The translations under genes were made by a program, and so were the position numbers. The notes beneath the pieces are model-generated. The model ran no database searches and was not told the DNA's origin. It saw only the letters and a list, made by a program, of their open reading frames with translations. Positions 35,305 through 47,380 of a stretch of 64,000 nucleotides of DNA are shown here, in pieces. The DNA is taken from positions 108,934,683-108,998,682 of the forward strand of contig NC_073693.1 in assembly GCF_029784155.1 (NCBI RefSeq), in the 5' to 3' direction. Position 1 is the first letter of the stretch, and each line of letters starts with the position of its first letter. Origin of the DNA: Uranotaenia lowii (taxonomy: Eukaryota > Arthropoda > Insecta > Diptera > Culicidae).

Positions 35305-37690
35305 TCTTCGTAGAATTGTGAATCGCGGGGAGTCATATGTAGCAGTTGTTCGAGATTCTCCAGTATGCCGGACTCCCGAAGCACCTTCTGGCGGCCGCTC
35401 TTGTCCATCAGATTCCGCACCACAAACACGGCTCCCATCTGTAGTTTGTTATCTGGTACGATCTATAATGGAGGGATATTTTCAATATCACTCGTTTAGC
35501 TTCGTTAATCAGTAAAACTTACCAAAAACTCTCTTATCTTTTTAATAATGTTCTCATCTTCGAGCACATAGTCCTTGTCACGTGCACCCGCAGTTATGTT
35601 GCTGATTATGATAAGAGCTTGCTCTTTTACTTCGGGAGGGTGAGGTCCATCAAGAACAAGGTTTACCTAAATGATAGTTAAGACAAGAATATAAATTTGC
35701 TGTAAATTTCCACTGCAGAAGAAAGCAAAATTACCGCTCTCAGCACTTCCGATGCATGCTCGGACATAATGATTTCGATGTGAACAGTATTGCTCAGGAG
35801 ATTCCGCAGAAGACCGAGCGTCTTCATAATAACGCGTTCGTCCGAATCTCCCAGCAGTTGAAATATTCGATCCGTCCCCAAGGTATTGATGATTTTGGAT
35901 TTAACGTTTTGCTCAGCCTGTCGTCAAAAATACACACGTTTGAAAGTGAAACTTTGAAAAATTTTTAAGAAGCAATACCTGAAAAGCCATATTCATCAAC
36001 GCCCAGCTGCCATTTAATCGCAAAGCCGGGTCACTGTGCTTAGTAAGTTCGCAGAGCATTTCAACAGCACCAGATTCGAGCATGGGTTCTTTGGCGGGTG
36101 AAAATTCTAGTAGCAAATTGCAGATTGTTGAGGTGACCACCGTCAAGAGCTCTAACGATGGTTCACCAACCAATAAATCCATGAGCGGACGCCACACCGA
36201 GTGATCCTGTGAATTTATAGAACCATTAGAAGGGTGTTACTGGAAATAGTAAAAAATAAAAAGTAATACTCACCTGGAAAGTTGTTCTCAGCAATTGCAC
36301 TGACCTCGAAAGCGAATGGAGGCATCGTACAGCCGATAGTCGAACCTTTAAAATCAATACATTCTGTTATTGAACTAACTTCAGAAATCATAATCTCTAA
36401 ACTTTATTTACCTCCGGACAGGTATCCTTCAGCCCTTTCAATACTTCCTCCATCAGGCTGTCCATTTCGATAATTCTCTTGCGGATGTCTTCGTCGTTGG
36501 CGGCCAGCGAAGCGAAACACCGGAATGCACCCTGACGCGAAAGCGGGGACGGACAGCGAATGAGGTTGGCCAACGAGCATATCAGGTGGTTGCTGATTGC
36601 CGCAAGCCGCTGGAGTTCCGAATCGATCTGCAATAAATGAATTATAAAATTAAATTTATGTCTAACAACATTTTAACAGATTACGTCTTCATATGCATAA
36701 TCCTTTAAGAGTATCGACAATTAGCAAGAATAACTTACCTCCGCCAAATAGGCGAGCGTTTCGGCGGCCGTCGCACGGGTGTCCTCATCGAAATCGTCGG
36801 AACAAAGCCGCGCTAAGCTCGGCAAGGTTTTGTAAACGATGCGATAGTCATCGGCCCGTAGCGAGCCGGACCGGTGCAAGTACGTTAGACATCGGCTGGC
36901 AGACAGCTGAATCTGCACGTCACGCGTCCTGGACAGCAGCTCCGTCAGAATGTCCAGAATAGACCGCTCCTCGTGGCAAGTCAAACACACAATATCCGAC
37001 ACGTACTTGTTGGTAAAGCACATCGCCGCTAGACACTTGAGGGCAGGTACTTGGAGGATGGTCAGCTGACTGGTCATCAACCGGGCAAGGAACGGAATTA
37101 CGTTGGCCTGACAGAGGTTCTTCTGCTGGTGGGACGAGTGACACAAGGGCACAAAGATGTTGGCCACGTACTCTTGGCACTGGATAGAACTGTTCGGCGA
37201 GGCAAGTTCTGCAAAGAATAAAACACATTTTAAAACACTTCTTTCATGAATCACTTAAAAAATACTTACGAATCAATCTCATAAGATTGCCAATATTGCA
37301 GTGCAGTAGCTCGATCGGTGCAAACGGATACTGCAGGATAGTTTTCAGCGCCCCCAGACAGGTTTCCATGAGCCGCCGGTCAGTGTTCGGATTGATAACG
37401 ATTCCCAGCAACACCTGCACCGTTTCGTAGTAGATCAACGAGTGTACCTGAGATTCTGTGCCCTTGGCCAGGGAACCGATGACAATGGCCGCATCGAGCC
37501 GCAGGTTCGGATCTTTGCAGTCATCCCGCAGCAGCGCGATCAACCGGGGTACGATCCCCTGCGAGATGACCGAACCCTTCTTCTTGTTCGAACCGATGAC
37601 TGCATTCTTGAGGCACACTATCGCTTCCTGACACTTATAGGTATCCTCTGAGTAAAGCTCGTCAATATAGGCGCGGGAGTTTTCCACGTC
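35305..37690 (-). CDS. Armc8: ARMC8, armadillo-repeat subunit of the CTLH/GID ubiquitin ligase
   Basis: ARMC8 is the armadillo-repeat scaffold (yeast Gid5-like) of the CTLH/GID E3 ligase in cytoplasm and nucleus. Coding exons, all with GT-AG borders and compatible phases: 37690-37270, 37208-36739, 36627-36412, 36345-36274, 36206-35979, 35917-35735, 35666-35523 and 35462-35305. They encode about 630 residues, against 673 in human. Colinear family motifs are [106 protein letters not shown] and [11 protein letters not shown]. Helical armadillo repeats span nearly the whole protein. The start codon lies in an upstream exon that I could not place: exon 37690 opens in phase 0 after TTTCAAACAG. The 3' end is ambiguous between an immediate TAA and a GTAAGT donor at 35304. 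Confidence 0.93.
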
Positions 37691-38861
37691 CTGTTTGAAA
37701 GAACAGAATTAAAACAAATTATATAATTAAATACAATCAAGAAAAAAAAAACACCGACAAATTTCATCTCTCAATCGTTCTCGGAACCAAACAAAACAGT
37801 ACTGCGAATACAGAATCCGAAATCTTACTGCCGTTAAACAATGCGAATGGTTTTTGCCAAACGTGTCGACGAATTTGTGGCGTATGCGATGGTGTTATCA
37901 TTTCACTTTCAGGTTTGTCGCCTCACGACGCACGTTTTACGACATGCGGTTGCAAGGTCGGCACGGTTCAGCGGGCATGATGGTTTGATCTCATCTTCGA
38001 TGCACCGGCCGGATGTTACGGTTTATACCCTGGTGCCTTCGAGCCGCAATGTGTTGCTTTTTTTATTTTGTGCAACTGTATTTCTTACAATAAGCACAGC
38101 AATAAGTCTTAGGAAGGAATTGTGCAATATTTCTAGCTTTATGTTGAACATTTTAATGGCATGAATTTGTGGCGGAACTGCAAAGTTTAGTTTTTCGGTA
38201 AACGTTTGTTTTAATGTTTTATTTGGGATTTTAAGCCTCTTGGGTTTATTCATCCCATCTTTTCGGTAAACCAAATATTACCACGGCATTAGTTTGTGCG
38301 ACATAACGCCTTTTTAATATTTACAAATAACACACTTAAAAGGCCTGAAATGAATTGTTCATTATCTAATACCTACATTTATAAAAGGTTTGTTATAAAC
38401 GCGCCCTCAACTGACGCGGAAACTTCTGAAAAATTAGTCGTGAAAATGAGGATAGAGAAGTTTTTGTGGCCGGGAATTGTTCCTACGAAGTTTGTGTTTA
38501 AACTCACGATAAGGCGATTCGCGATTGACGATCGTTGGTGGAACTAGCAATCGCTAGTGTAGAGTGTAGCTTTGTAAGGACCTTACTGACCTTACCGTTC
38601 TGGTTTAAGATCCCTAGAGAAAAATATACAGATTAACTCTAATCCATCTTACCGCTAAAACCTGTGTTGAATCTTTTATTTCAACATGTTATGGGCCCAG
38701 ATACTTCTGAAAAATTGGAAAACGAGCTAGTAAGAAGGGAACTCTCACTCAAGATTAATTCTTGTGTGTGGTTAGGAAGATCTAGAGGCCCCGAAACAAA
38801 TGAGAGGGTTTCTCATGTGCTTTGTTTGTGCGCTGTGGTCAGCCTGTATGAGGTGATCCAA
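37691..38861. other. Upstream of ARMC8, no coding exon placed
   Basis: The missing first exon of ARMC8 should lie here, or farther away, but no ATG followed by a phase-0 donor stood out. The rest is AT-rich with no recognised element. Confidence 0.4.
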
Positions 38862-39205
38862 TCACATAGGACCAACAGCGCAGAGGATAGCCAGCAAAGA
38901 GGCCACGAAAAGCTCCAGGTTGCCAGAAAGTTTCACTAAAGCGTTTGAACCCTCTAGGGTTTCGAGAGGGTTACTTTCGATGCCGTCACGCGCGACACTG
39001 TGGTTATTAGCTTGAACAAAATTTCCGACGGTCGGATTGAGGAGACATTGGATCCGAAACCAGGATTGTTCAGTGCAGAGGTCGAACGGTCCAGCTACGG
39101 GTAGCATGCAACTGCTAATTTCCGATGGCTGGAAGAAGTTATTGATGTTGCGGGAGTTCTCAACAGTCGACGATGCCATTCAACATTCTCAATTTGCGAA
39201 TTGCT

Positions 39206-39457
39206 TCAGCTGTCTTCATTTAGAATTGGAACAAACTTGCTCATAAAGCTGAATTGGAACAAACTTTTGTCGAACGACTCGTGACCGTTCAACAAGCACT
39301 TAAAGCACATGTCCGGTTGCTGGGGTATCTGACAGATAGACCATCCCACCTTAAGCCGCCCACACCTAAATGCAGCGTTTGCTGCTGCAACCGAAAGTTT
39401 GACCAGCCCAAACTGCATGCCAGATCTGGGGCGACCATTCCGCAAACGAACCGACAT
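39206..39457 (-). pseudogene. Degenerate non-LTR ORF1 zinc-knuckle fragment
   Basis: On the minus strand RCGRLKVGWSICQI followed by CFKCLLNGHESFDKS matches the knuckle region of R1/Jockey-type ORF1 proteins (pattern K-x-G-W-x-x-C followed by C-F-x-C-x-x-x-G-H). The last knuckle Cys is replaced by Ser. No intact flanking frame remains. It is a short relic, perhaps part of an element now covering 38.9-39.5 kb. Confidence 0.5.
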
Positions 39458-39784
39458 CTGGTCAGAGCGGATTTTGCACTGTGGTTCAAAAGGGCTAAAA
39501 GTGGAACTTTTTTCGTAGCGCCTCTGTCTTTTATCTTATCTCTTAAGTGTCTTCAGAACATTTGCATCTGGTCAGAGCGGATTTTGCACTGTGGTTCAAA
39601 AGGGCTAAAAGTGGAACTTTTTTCGTAGCGCCTCTGTCTTTTATCTTATCTCTTAAGTGTCTTCAGAACATTTGCATCTGGTCAGAGCGGATTTTGCACT
39701 GTGGTTCAAAAGGGCTAAAAGTGGAACTTTTTTCGTAGCGCCTCTGTCTTTTATCTTATCTCTTAAGTGTCTTCAGAACATTTG
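39455..39784. repeat. 110-bp tandem repeat, three copies
   Basis: CATCTGGTCAGAGCGG begins copies at 39455, 39565 and 39675. The copies appear identical and include GTAGCGCCTCTGTC and TTAAGTGTCTTCAGAACATTTG. The third ends at TTTGCTTC. The overlapping plus-strand open frame is a by-product. Confidence 0.93.
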
Positions 39785-42477
39785 CTTCTTCAAACATGCT
39801 TCATAACTTAAAGCATCAAAAGTTAGTCAAAGTCCACTAAAAAAAAATTGAAAATTTTAACTTTTTTATTTCAGTGGATAGAGCTTCCACCCCCCCCCCC
39901 CCCCCCCCCCCCTCTTACTAACCCAAAGTTAGGAAAAATACTCCCGGCACATAATATAGGCACTTTATAAGTAAAATGCCTCAATAAAACCATATGTAAA
40001 TTTAAAAAAAAAAAGATAAAGCTATACTTTATACTACAAAGTTGTAGAACACGTGAAATTATGAAACTTTGTTGAATACATCAAAATTCTATTTCTTTTC
40101 AGAGCAGAGTTATAAAGGTTTTATTTTGAAAGTTATTTAAAAGTTAGATTTTTAAACTTAACTATAGTTAGATGAGGATTTACATGAATAAGATGTTCTA
40201 AACATTTGTTGGGATATTCAAATCACACGTTTTGCACAAGATTTCAACATACTACGACGTTTACTAACCAACTTATTGCAATTTTTATTTTTGCTCAACT
40301 TCACAAGCGTTTATTGCAAAAACATGCAAGTGAATTTTTAAAACTAATGAACCACATTGAAGCTTGAACTAAGTGCAACAAATTGGTGTTGTTGTCGTTT
40401 GTCTCCACGCGCTTATATTTGAACGCAACAAGCATATATTTGATGTGTTTTACGTGATTCCGTACCTTTGGGCCCTCCCCTTTTGCGCGATACCGTTTGC
40501 CATCCGGTATTTACGCGCGTCGGTTCACCTGCCTTTTCAGCAGGACCTTCCGCCTGCTTGGAAGCGCTGGCCGCAGGATCCTGCCGGACAGACGGATCCT
40601 TCGCTCTTTTTTAGGGTCACCGGGTCTGAGCTCCCCGGGAGACCTGACATACTGAGCGCTTTGGAAAGTACAGCAAAGCACGTCAAAACTGATGCAGGGT
40701 GTTTTGGAGTTGAAACTCTAATAGGAATTCTCAGTTCCTGCAAAAATCGCAAGGAAATTTGTCTGTTGAAATTTCGACTTTCTCGCAATCCGGATCATGA
40801 TCTGATGAGCTCTCAATGACTCCCAAAAGAAAGGAGACGATCACAAGCATTAGCAGATGTAGAAAAGTGGTAATTTGTAGTGAAATTCAAAGCGCCAGTA
40901 TGTCATGCCAATGCTTTGCTTTGCTTTCGTATTGAAATGCAGAAAGCAAAACGACGCTTTGTTGCCCCAGCATGACATCAACCTTAGACGATACTCCAGT
41001 GCGATAATTTTCGAATGGAAGAAGTCTGTACACTGACGGTGATCTGCATCTGAATCTCGACTCTTGTCAATTCATTGACGAGGCAGAATTACCCGAACAC
41101 CATTTAGGGAAGTTCCACTGTCCAATAGGCATAAAAGCCCGGGCGCAGCAAGTAATGTCGCACGAGTGGAGGTATACATTTAGGCGTTTAGAGAAATTGT
41201 ATGCAAGTAGGGGCTAGGATTTTTAACGACATGCATTGTGATGCCATAATAATAACACAAATGTAATTTGTAATTGATTGTTTCCATTTGAAGAATTAAA
41301 AATTCTAACATACTGGTGTGACTACAGTAGTCTGGGGGAAAACAAATAAGTCGGTTTGTGAAATTTTATAGAAAATTTTACAAAAATGTGTAACGTAGGG
41401 GGGTGTGGGGGGGTCTAAAATGACCGAAAATTGCGTTATGTAATATTTGAACGGCCCCTTGTTTAGAAAGATTAAAAAAAAATTACTTTTTTTTCTTGGG
41501 ATTTTCATCCAATAGGATATTTATCTCTTCTATAAAAAAAATTACTCAAGCATTGGCATAGTTGAAGTCCAAAGCGCTCATGAATTTATTTGTTTCACAT
41601 TATATTAACCGATGTTCTAGTGTCTGTGTTAAAGTCAGTAAAAAAATTATCTAAATCCTGTTGATTTTATTTCAAGTTGAGAAGCTAAAAACATTTAAAC
41701 TAAAGTTGTTAAACATTTTTATTTGTTGTTAAAGGTTTTTAAAGCTTATCCAATCGAAATTTTGATAATAAACATTTAACAGCAATATGGGGTGACCGTT
41801 ATTGATTGTCTTTCACGACATTATCATTAAATTAAATTAAATTTTATTTTTTACATTCTTTTTTTGTAATTTATGTTGCGTTTGTCACTAATAAAGACAA
41901 AAAAAAGTTGCGTCATAGCTATTACTTAGATCATTTTTCTACTTGAGTCTCTAGACTTAAACATCGTCATCGTTTCAAGCATCCTGGTTAATACTTAATA
42001 GTATCATTTCCGGAAGCGTTCAAGAAAATTTTTATTGATAAGAAAAAAGCACGCTCCCTCAAGCACTGTATTCCCTTGTCTTGTTGGCAATCACTTTCGC
42101 GTTACGTTTTGGCATATTTTTTCCATCCGTACAGAAACTTCTTACTCGCATCATCTCGCGAATCGCTCGATCAAGAAGTATGTATTGAACAAGCCTCCAC
42201 TTTTCCATGCGTTTATGGCGATGTGATATTTCTGCTGCAACATTGTTGCATTTAAATGCAAGCTTTTTAATAACGGCGATAAAAAACGAACATCTTCTGC
42301 TTTCGCTGTGTGATGGTATGCTGATATTTGTTACGATCTTTGAAAAGAGCAGAAAAAACTGACGCTGTGCAAGAGAAACTCTGGTGAATTTTACTACGTC
42401 TGTCAACAGGTAATATTGGATTATGTTACGTTTATTTATTTTTAAGTAAAATAATATCTGCACCAGATATAACGTCA
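39785..42477. other. Intergenic DNA with a 23-nt C homopolymer; no gene assigned
   Basis: A run of 23 C residues lies at 39890-39912. A GC-richer patch around 40430-40820 carries open frames on both strands without recognised domains. The remainder is AT-rich. No RNA gene was seen. Confidence 0.45.
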
Positions 42478-43330
42478 TCATTTCTCTGCTTGTAGTTTTC
42501 GAAATATGTTTTTAGGGGTCTCGCTGGAACATTTCACGGTAAATAACCTTTCCTTATAGACAACCAAACACTCGCGCGGGGCAGCGGCCCGGTTTCGAGG
42601 ATGTATGAATGTGTGCGAGAGAACCTGTCCCTGTCCCTGGTTTCCATTCCCCGGTAACATTCTCAGGCGGAAAGCCGCATCGCGACCCTCCCCAGCGCAA
42701 AAGCGACGACGACCGTATATATTCTCACATTCTCCTGACGTCGTCGTGACATCGAACGAACTGCGAAACCGGGCAGCTACTGAGTGTTGGGTGGCTGAAC
42801 CATGGGGGGTAGGAGGATGCCATGAGATTGGCAATTTTTCCTTCGCGCTCGGCCAAGCGCCGACAACTAAACCATTCAATGTATATGGGCTGAATCTGTC
42901 GTCAAATTGTGCGAAAGAAAAACCGAAAATTCCGGGTCCTAGGCCGGTGCACCACTTACCATAAAACATGCAAACGGTTCCAGGGCCATCGGGGCACGTT
43001 TTTCACCGCTTTTCGGCTGAAAGCGAATCACTTTTCTACGGTAAAATTGGGAAAAACTGAACAACCGACACCAGAAGATCCAAAACACACGCAATTATTT
43101 TTTCACATTTCTCACGATTCTCGGCGATGAGATGAGAACGGGAGACAGAGTGAGCAGGGCTGTGTTATGCGCCAACTCACGCGCAAACGAGTTGTCAAAA
43201 AAGGGAAATGCGCCGGGTATAAAAGCTGCACTATGAAAAAAATATGATCGTGTAATATGAGACGGAAAAAATAACCTAGAAAACACTCAGTACAAAAAAT
43301 GGGCAGCCGCACAAACATAGTCGTTTTTAA
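42478..43330. other. GC-richer island, possible promoter or decayed element
   Basis: Overlapping open frames on both strands reflect base composition rather than a clear product. A TATAAAAG box lies on the plus strand at 43218-43225 after GCGCCGGG. No coding exon could be tied to it. The function is unknown. Confidence 0.25.
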
Positions 43331-44802
43331 GGTTGTTGCTTTTCCAAAACTTTTGTGCAAGCAAATCTTTCAGCAGTACATATAACATGAACACTACCAG
43401 TAGCAGCAGGACTGTAGAAAAACCAACCGATATTAAAATTGTAAACCGTTCTTTTCAAAGAAATTGAATTGCACTCTTCGAAAATGCGGATTGCGACATT
43501 TCTGCATGCAAATCAATGTGAAAACTGTCATATTTTTATATGCTGATCGCTATTGATTTACATTTTGTAGAGAGATAAAGATTAAATGGGTGGACAGGAA
43601 ATCTAATGATTCTTCCCTTATTTAACATCATTAATGAGATAAATTTAGTATTGTTACTTAGCGAATCAGGTAATAGGGTATAAAGGTATAGTTATTGTAA
43701 AATACCAGTTTTGTGCTCACTAAGAAATCCCTGGTGCCTTGATTTCCGCGCAACAAAGACTTCCGGAAATTCCGCGTTGTAACCAATTGAAACATCGACC
43801 GAGTCAGACGAAAACCCTCAGCTTGAGGGAGTTGTATGAGAGCGCAAGAGAAGAAGAGGAGAGCGACAATAAACGTCATTCGATTCGACGAGGGGTGTTC
43901 GAGTGCAAATGTTTATGTTCGAATTGTAACTGATTATATTGCAATAAATCCATTCCTCACATTCCCCTTCTTCTCCGTAGAAAATGATAAAAAAATATTG
44001 TGCGACACTCGGAGTCAATAAACCGCTTTAAAAAAATTGAGCGATTAATCAATTCTTTGCAATTCAAAAATCATCTTTTTTGTATCAATCGTTCCGAGGT
44101 AAAAACAAAGAGGTTAATTATCATTGAATATTGTTAACCACTTGTTTAAAACGAAATAACAATCATGTTTTAATCAGTACCTCAACAAAACTCGCAAAGG
44201 GCAAATATCATAATCTTATATATTGACAATGTTTTCCAGCTTTTACTAAATTCGGATTCAACGGAATGTTATTATCTCCATCAAAAAGCGTTTTGATAAA
44301 TTTATAAAAAGATTTTAGCAGCAACAATTTACCGACTAATTTTATTTTGTTTAGACCAGCCCCACCAATGGTTGCTAAACCTCGAATCGAGTACATTCAG
44401 CAACATATTTATCAACCCATCATCGCACCAACAGTCGCTAACTTGATTCTAGAAATAGCATTCGAGCAGTAGGTTGTTACAGGATTCGTTTATGTAGCAA
44501 CCCGGTAGCAACGCAGCCGGCCGTCGCTATCAGAAAATAAACAAACACAAATACCAACCTGGATGGCAACAAAGGGTGCGAAAATCAGTAAGTAGATAAA
44601 AACACAACCAAAACACATCAAAGCATCAAAAATACCGACCGAAATAGCAACGCCCGGTGGGTTTGGTCTTAGTAATTGAAATCGTTTTCTACCTGTAATT
44701 GAACACTTCTAATATATAACGTTGCGTAACGCTGTGCCTACCGTCTTCGCCGCCACTGGTCAGAGCCGTTGCATTTAATTTTCAAAACAAAACAAGCACA
44801 AT
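43331..44802. other. Intergenic DNA upstream of the 44.8-kb gene candidate
   Basis: The sequence is AT-rich. From about 44480 to 44800 it becomes more balanced (CAACGCAGCCGGCCGTCGC), plausibly the promoter or 5'UTR of the small spliced gene that follows. Confidence 0.35.
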
Positions 44803-45107
44803 ATGATGTTTTTCTTCGTTCTGCGCAAGAGCGCAATGGGAAATCCTGGCGCGCCCAACGTTCAACTATTAACCAGTCATGGGCTGTGGAAGCTTCGCTG
44901 TTTTAACAAGGGCATGTATTCGTCTGGACTGCGTAGGACCTTTGCTAAGGTGAGCCTTTACAAGTTTGTATCCACTCCTCGTTACTCACGCACTATACTC
45001 CATCTCAGGTACTTTTACTGCCGAAACTGGCTCCAGACCAATCCATCATCCGACCTCAGTCGAGAGAAAGCTGTCGACGACACAAGTTGATAGGTCCATG
45101 GAAATAG
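44803..45107 (+). CDS. Small two-exon candidate gene, 81 residues, possible mitochondrial presequence
   Basis: I do not recognise the product. Exon 1 (44803-44949, 49 codons) ends AAG before a GTGAGC donor. A 59-nt intron, the usual size for short insect introns, contains a TACTCAC branch-like motif and ends CCATCTCAG. Exon 2 (45009-45107) continues in phase 0 for 32 codons to a TAG. The N-terminus is hydrophobic, then rich in Arg, Lys and Ser with no acidic residues for over 50 codons (GLWKLRCFNKGMYSSGLRRTFAK), as in a mitochondrial targeting peptide. The ATG at 44836 (MGNPGAP) is an alternative start. Immediately downstream lies a retrotransposon fragment, so the original 3' part may have been lost. 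Confidence 0.4.
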
Positions 45108-45138
45108 AGCTGCTGTTAAAGATCAGCAGTATGATTCA

Positions 45139-45363
45139 TCACAAATTCCGTCTCATCCTCCGGTATGCGCTGATTACACGCAGGTTCATCAGCCGCTGCA
45201 CTCTGCAGAGCTTTTGCAGGTTACACTGCCTACACAAGGCTGCCTTCCAGGCTGCCGCTCCGTACCGAAAAATGGACGAGGTAACACTCGCCAGGACCCT
45301 CCTTCTGCTGCAGCGGATCGCCGAGTTATTCGACATGGCCCGTGAGAGGGCTGCTGTCGCCAT
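45139..45363 (-). pseudogene. R1-like reverse-transcriptase fragment
   Basis: The minus strand reads SRRRVLASVTSSIFRYGAAAW followed by QRLMNLRVISAYR, the thumb/connection region after the RT domain in R1-clade elements. Only about 75 codons remain. Its upstream end coincides with the poly-A tail of a second R1-like copy (45364-46869), so the fragment was probably the insertion target. Confidence 0.7.
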
Positions 45364-45654
45364 TTTTTTTTTTTTTTTTTACAAGATGGAAATTTGACTT
45401 CAAACCATAACAGCCGGGTGTTTGCTGCCGTGTGTGGGTTCGTCCCACTAAAACCACCTTGGGCTTCGTGTGCCAGATGTGCCCCTTGGTTTCACCCTAT
45501 GATACTACATCAAGGGGTAGGCTGTGATCATGCACTTATACATCTCACCCTTTTCCTCTTTCTCAATTTTTCCTCAATTTCTCCTTGATCATCGTTCTGC
45601 TTTATCCTTCTTCCTCCTTCTCCTTTTCCTCTATCGTCAACTTCAGACTGGTAC

Positions 45655-45805
45655 GGAAGACCCCGAAACGTGTGCCGGTTAGGTAACGCTTTCATAATAA
45701 CTCACGCCCGTCACAGCATCCACTATCCCGGAGACCTCGAAACGTGTGCCGGTTAGGTAACGCTTCCAAAGTAACTCGCGCTCGTCACAGCAACCACTTC
45801 CGCAG
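45655..45805 (-). repeat. 74-bp direct repeat in the R1-like 3'UTR
   Basis: CGAAACGTGTGCCGGTTAGG occurs at 45664 and 45738, each followed by TAACGCTT and, after a short variable stretch, by AACTC and CGTCACAGCA. Short internal 3'UTR repeats are common in non-LTR elements. Confidence 0.8.
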
Positions 45806-46033
45806 GATTTCTAACCACCAAGGCATGGCCGATTGAGAAACTACCAAGCTAGAATCCTGACACGACCACCCCGAATGGTATCTCCGCTTCCTTTTGCTGC
45901 AGGAAAGATCGTAGCTGAGTACGTGAGACCTTTTAAGTCCCACCACACGTATGAGTCCAGATTAGGGTTATACCGCGCCCTAAGATCGCGTTGCTTTTGA
46001 ATTGAAGTGTCATACGATGCCCAAGACCTTTCA

Positions 46034-46869
46034 TTAGCTTGTCAAATTTGGTTGACTATCTCGCTCTCTCCGTTCATCATCTTTCCTGATCCTTATCAGA
46101 TCGCGCATGATTTGCGAGATTTCGTCGACTATAGCACGCCATGACTGTTCGTCGCGACACATTTCACTCACTATGTTTTCAGCGTTCAAATTTTGAAGTT
46201 GTTGACGCCTTGAATTGAACCTGGGGCAGACAAAGATAGCATGTTCTGCCGATTCCTCCGTCTCTACGCATTCCGGGCAATAAGGCGAGCTGATAAGCTT
46301 AAACCGATGAAGATATTGCTTAAAGCACCCATGACCCGAAAGGAACTGCGTCAGGTAGAAGTTGACCTCTCCATACTTCCGATTTACCCAGTCTGAAAGT
46401 CTCGGGATTAGCCTATGCGTCCATCTTGCGTTGTTCGATGCGTCCCATTGCTCCTGCCACTTGAGCATTGACGCTGCTCGTTGAATATTACGCACTCCTC
46501 TAACAGCTCTTGCTTTGTAACATTCCATATCCTCCGCCAGAGTTATGTCGATGGGAACCATGCCCGCGATGACAAAAGCTGCATCTGTTGATATGGTCCT
46601 GTACGCACAGGAAACTCGCATGGCTATCAACCGATGTGTGCTCCGTAATTTGGATCTGTTGCGCTCTACCTCTATCGCGGAGCTCCAGGCCGCTCCTCCG
46701 TATCGTAGTTTCGACAGTGCTACGCTCGCAAGGAGACGTCTCTTGCTACTCTTTGGACCATGGCAGTTCGGCATAATCCAGGCCAATGAATCTATGACTT
46801 TCGATGCACTTTCGCAACAGTATTTGACATGCGCACCAAAACTTAAGCGATGGTCGACCATTACTCTGT
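46034..46869 (-). pseudogene. C-terminal part of an R1-clade reverse transcriptase
   Basis: The frame starts inside the protein at VMVDHRLSFGAHV, just after the RT domain, and runs through SKRRLLASVALSKLRYGGAAW and LRSTHRLIAMRVSCAYRTIS. It then reaches the C-terminal Cys/His knuckle CPECVETEESAEHAIFVCPRF and a normal stop at 46034. No internal stop is present over about 278 codons, so this insertion is relatively young. It is truncated rather than frameshifted; codons 5' of 46869 derive from flanking DNA. Confidence 0.85.
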
Positions 46870-47380
46870 AAAAAAAACATATTAGCTCCACGATAAGGAT
46901 TATCAAATGATGAAAAATTTACCTTTTTTAGATTTTTTTTTTTTATTTGTCTGCGTTTACACGACTTTGCCTAGGGCCAATTATGGCCCAACTTGGCTGA
47001 CTAGTGTATGTTACAGTTCTTGTGTATATGTGTTCTTGTGTTGTTTTTCTGCATATCTATTTTTAGAATTTTCGAATCTACTTTATCGGTAGCTATTGTG
47101 CCTGCTCTTCTTGTGTTTATACTCCGGGGAGTTTACAATCGTTATTTCGAATACATGTGCGTGTTTGTTATTCATGGTTGTATGGGCGATACCCGATTTT
47201 TTTACTTCTTGTGTTTATACTCCAGGGGAGTTTACAATTTCTTGTATGTTTTGTCCGAAGACCTATTCTTGGCCGAGGCCTTTATTCGATTCTTGTACTC
47301 ATGAAGAGTTTACAATTCTTGGTTTTTTTTATTGTCCGAAGACATTCTTATTCTGTGCGTTTCCGAAGACCTATTCTTGT

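Larger units (their letters stand above)
45364..46869 (-). mobile_element. 5'-truncated R1-like non-LTR retrotransposon with A-tail
   Basis: The coding remnant (46869-46034) is followed on the minus strand by about 650 bp of 3'UTR and ends in a run of A (T on the plus strand, 45364-45380). Truncation at the 5' end with an A-tail is the normal signature of target-primed reverse transcription. The 3'UTR contains a 74-bp direct repeat (45664 and 45738). No clear target duplication was found. Confidence 0.7.

Noticed and set aside
40373..40819. 148-codon plus-strand frame
   Set aside because: No family resemblance, and an antisense frame of similar quality overlaps it.
42478..42969. Overlapping 119- to 163-codon frames on both strands
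   Set aside because: They mirror each other in a GC-richer patch and show no domain. Stop-poor composition explains both.
43658..43879. Short minus-strand frame with a signal-peptide-like start (MTFIVALLFFSCALIQLPQA)
   Set aside because: Only 73 codons, no cysteine pattern, no splice evidence and no recognised family. A chance hydrophobic stretch is as likely.
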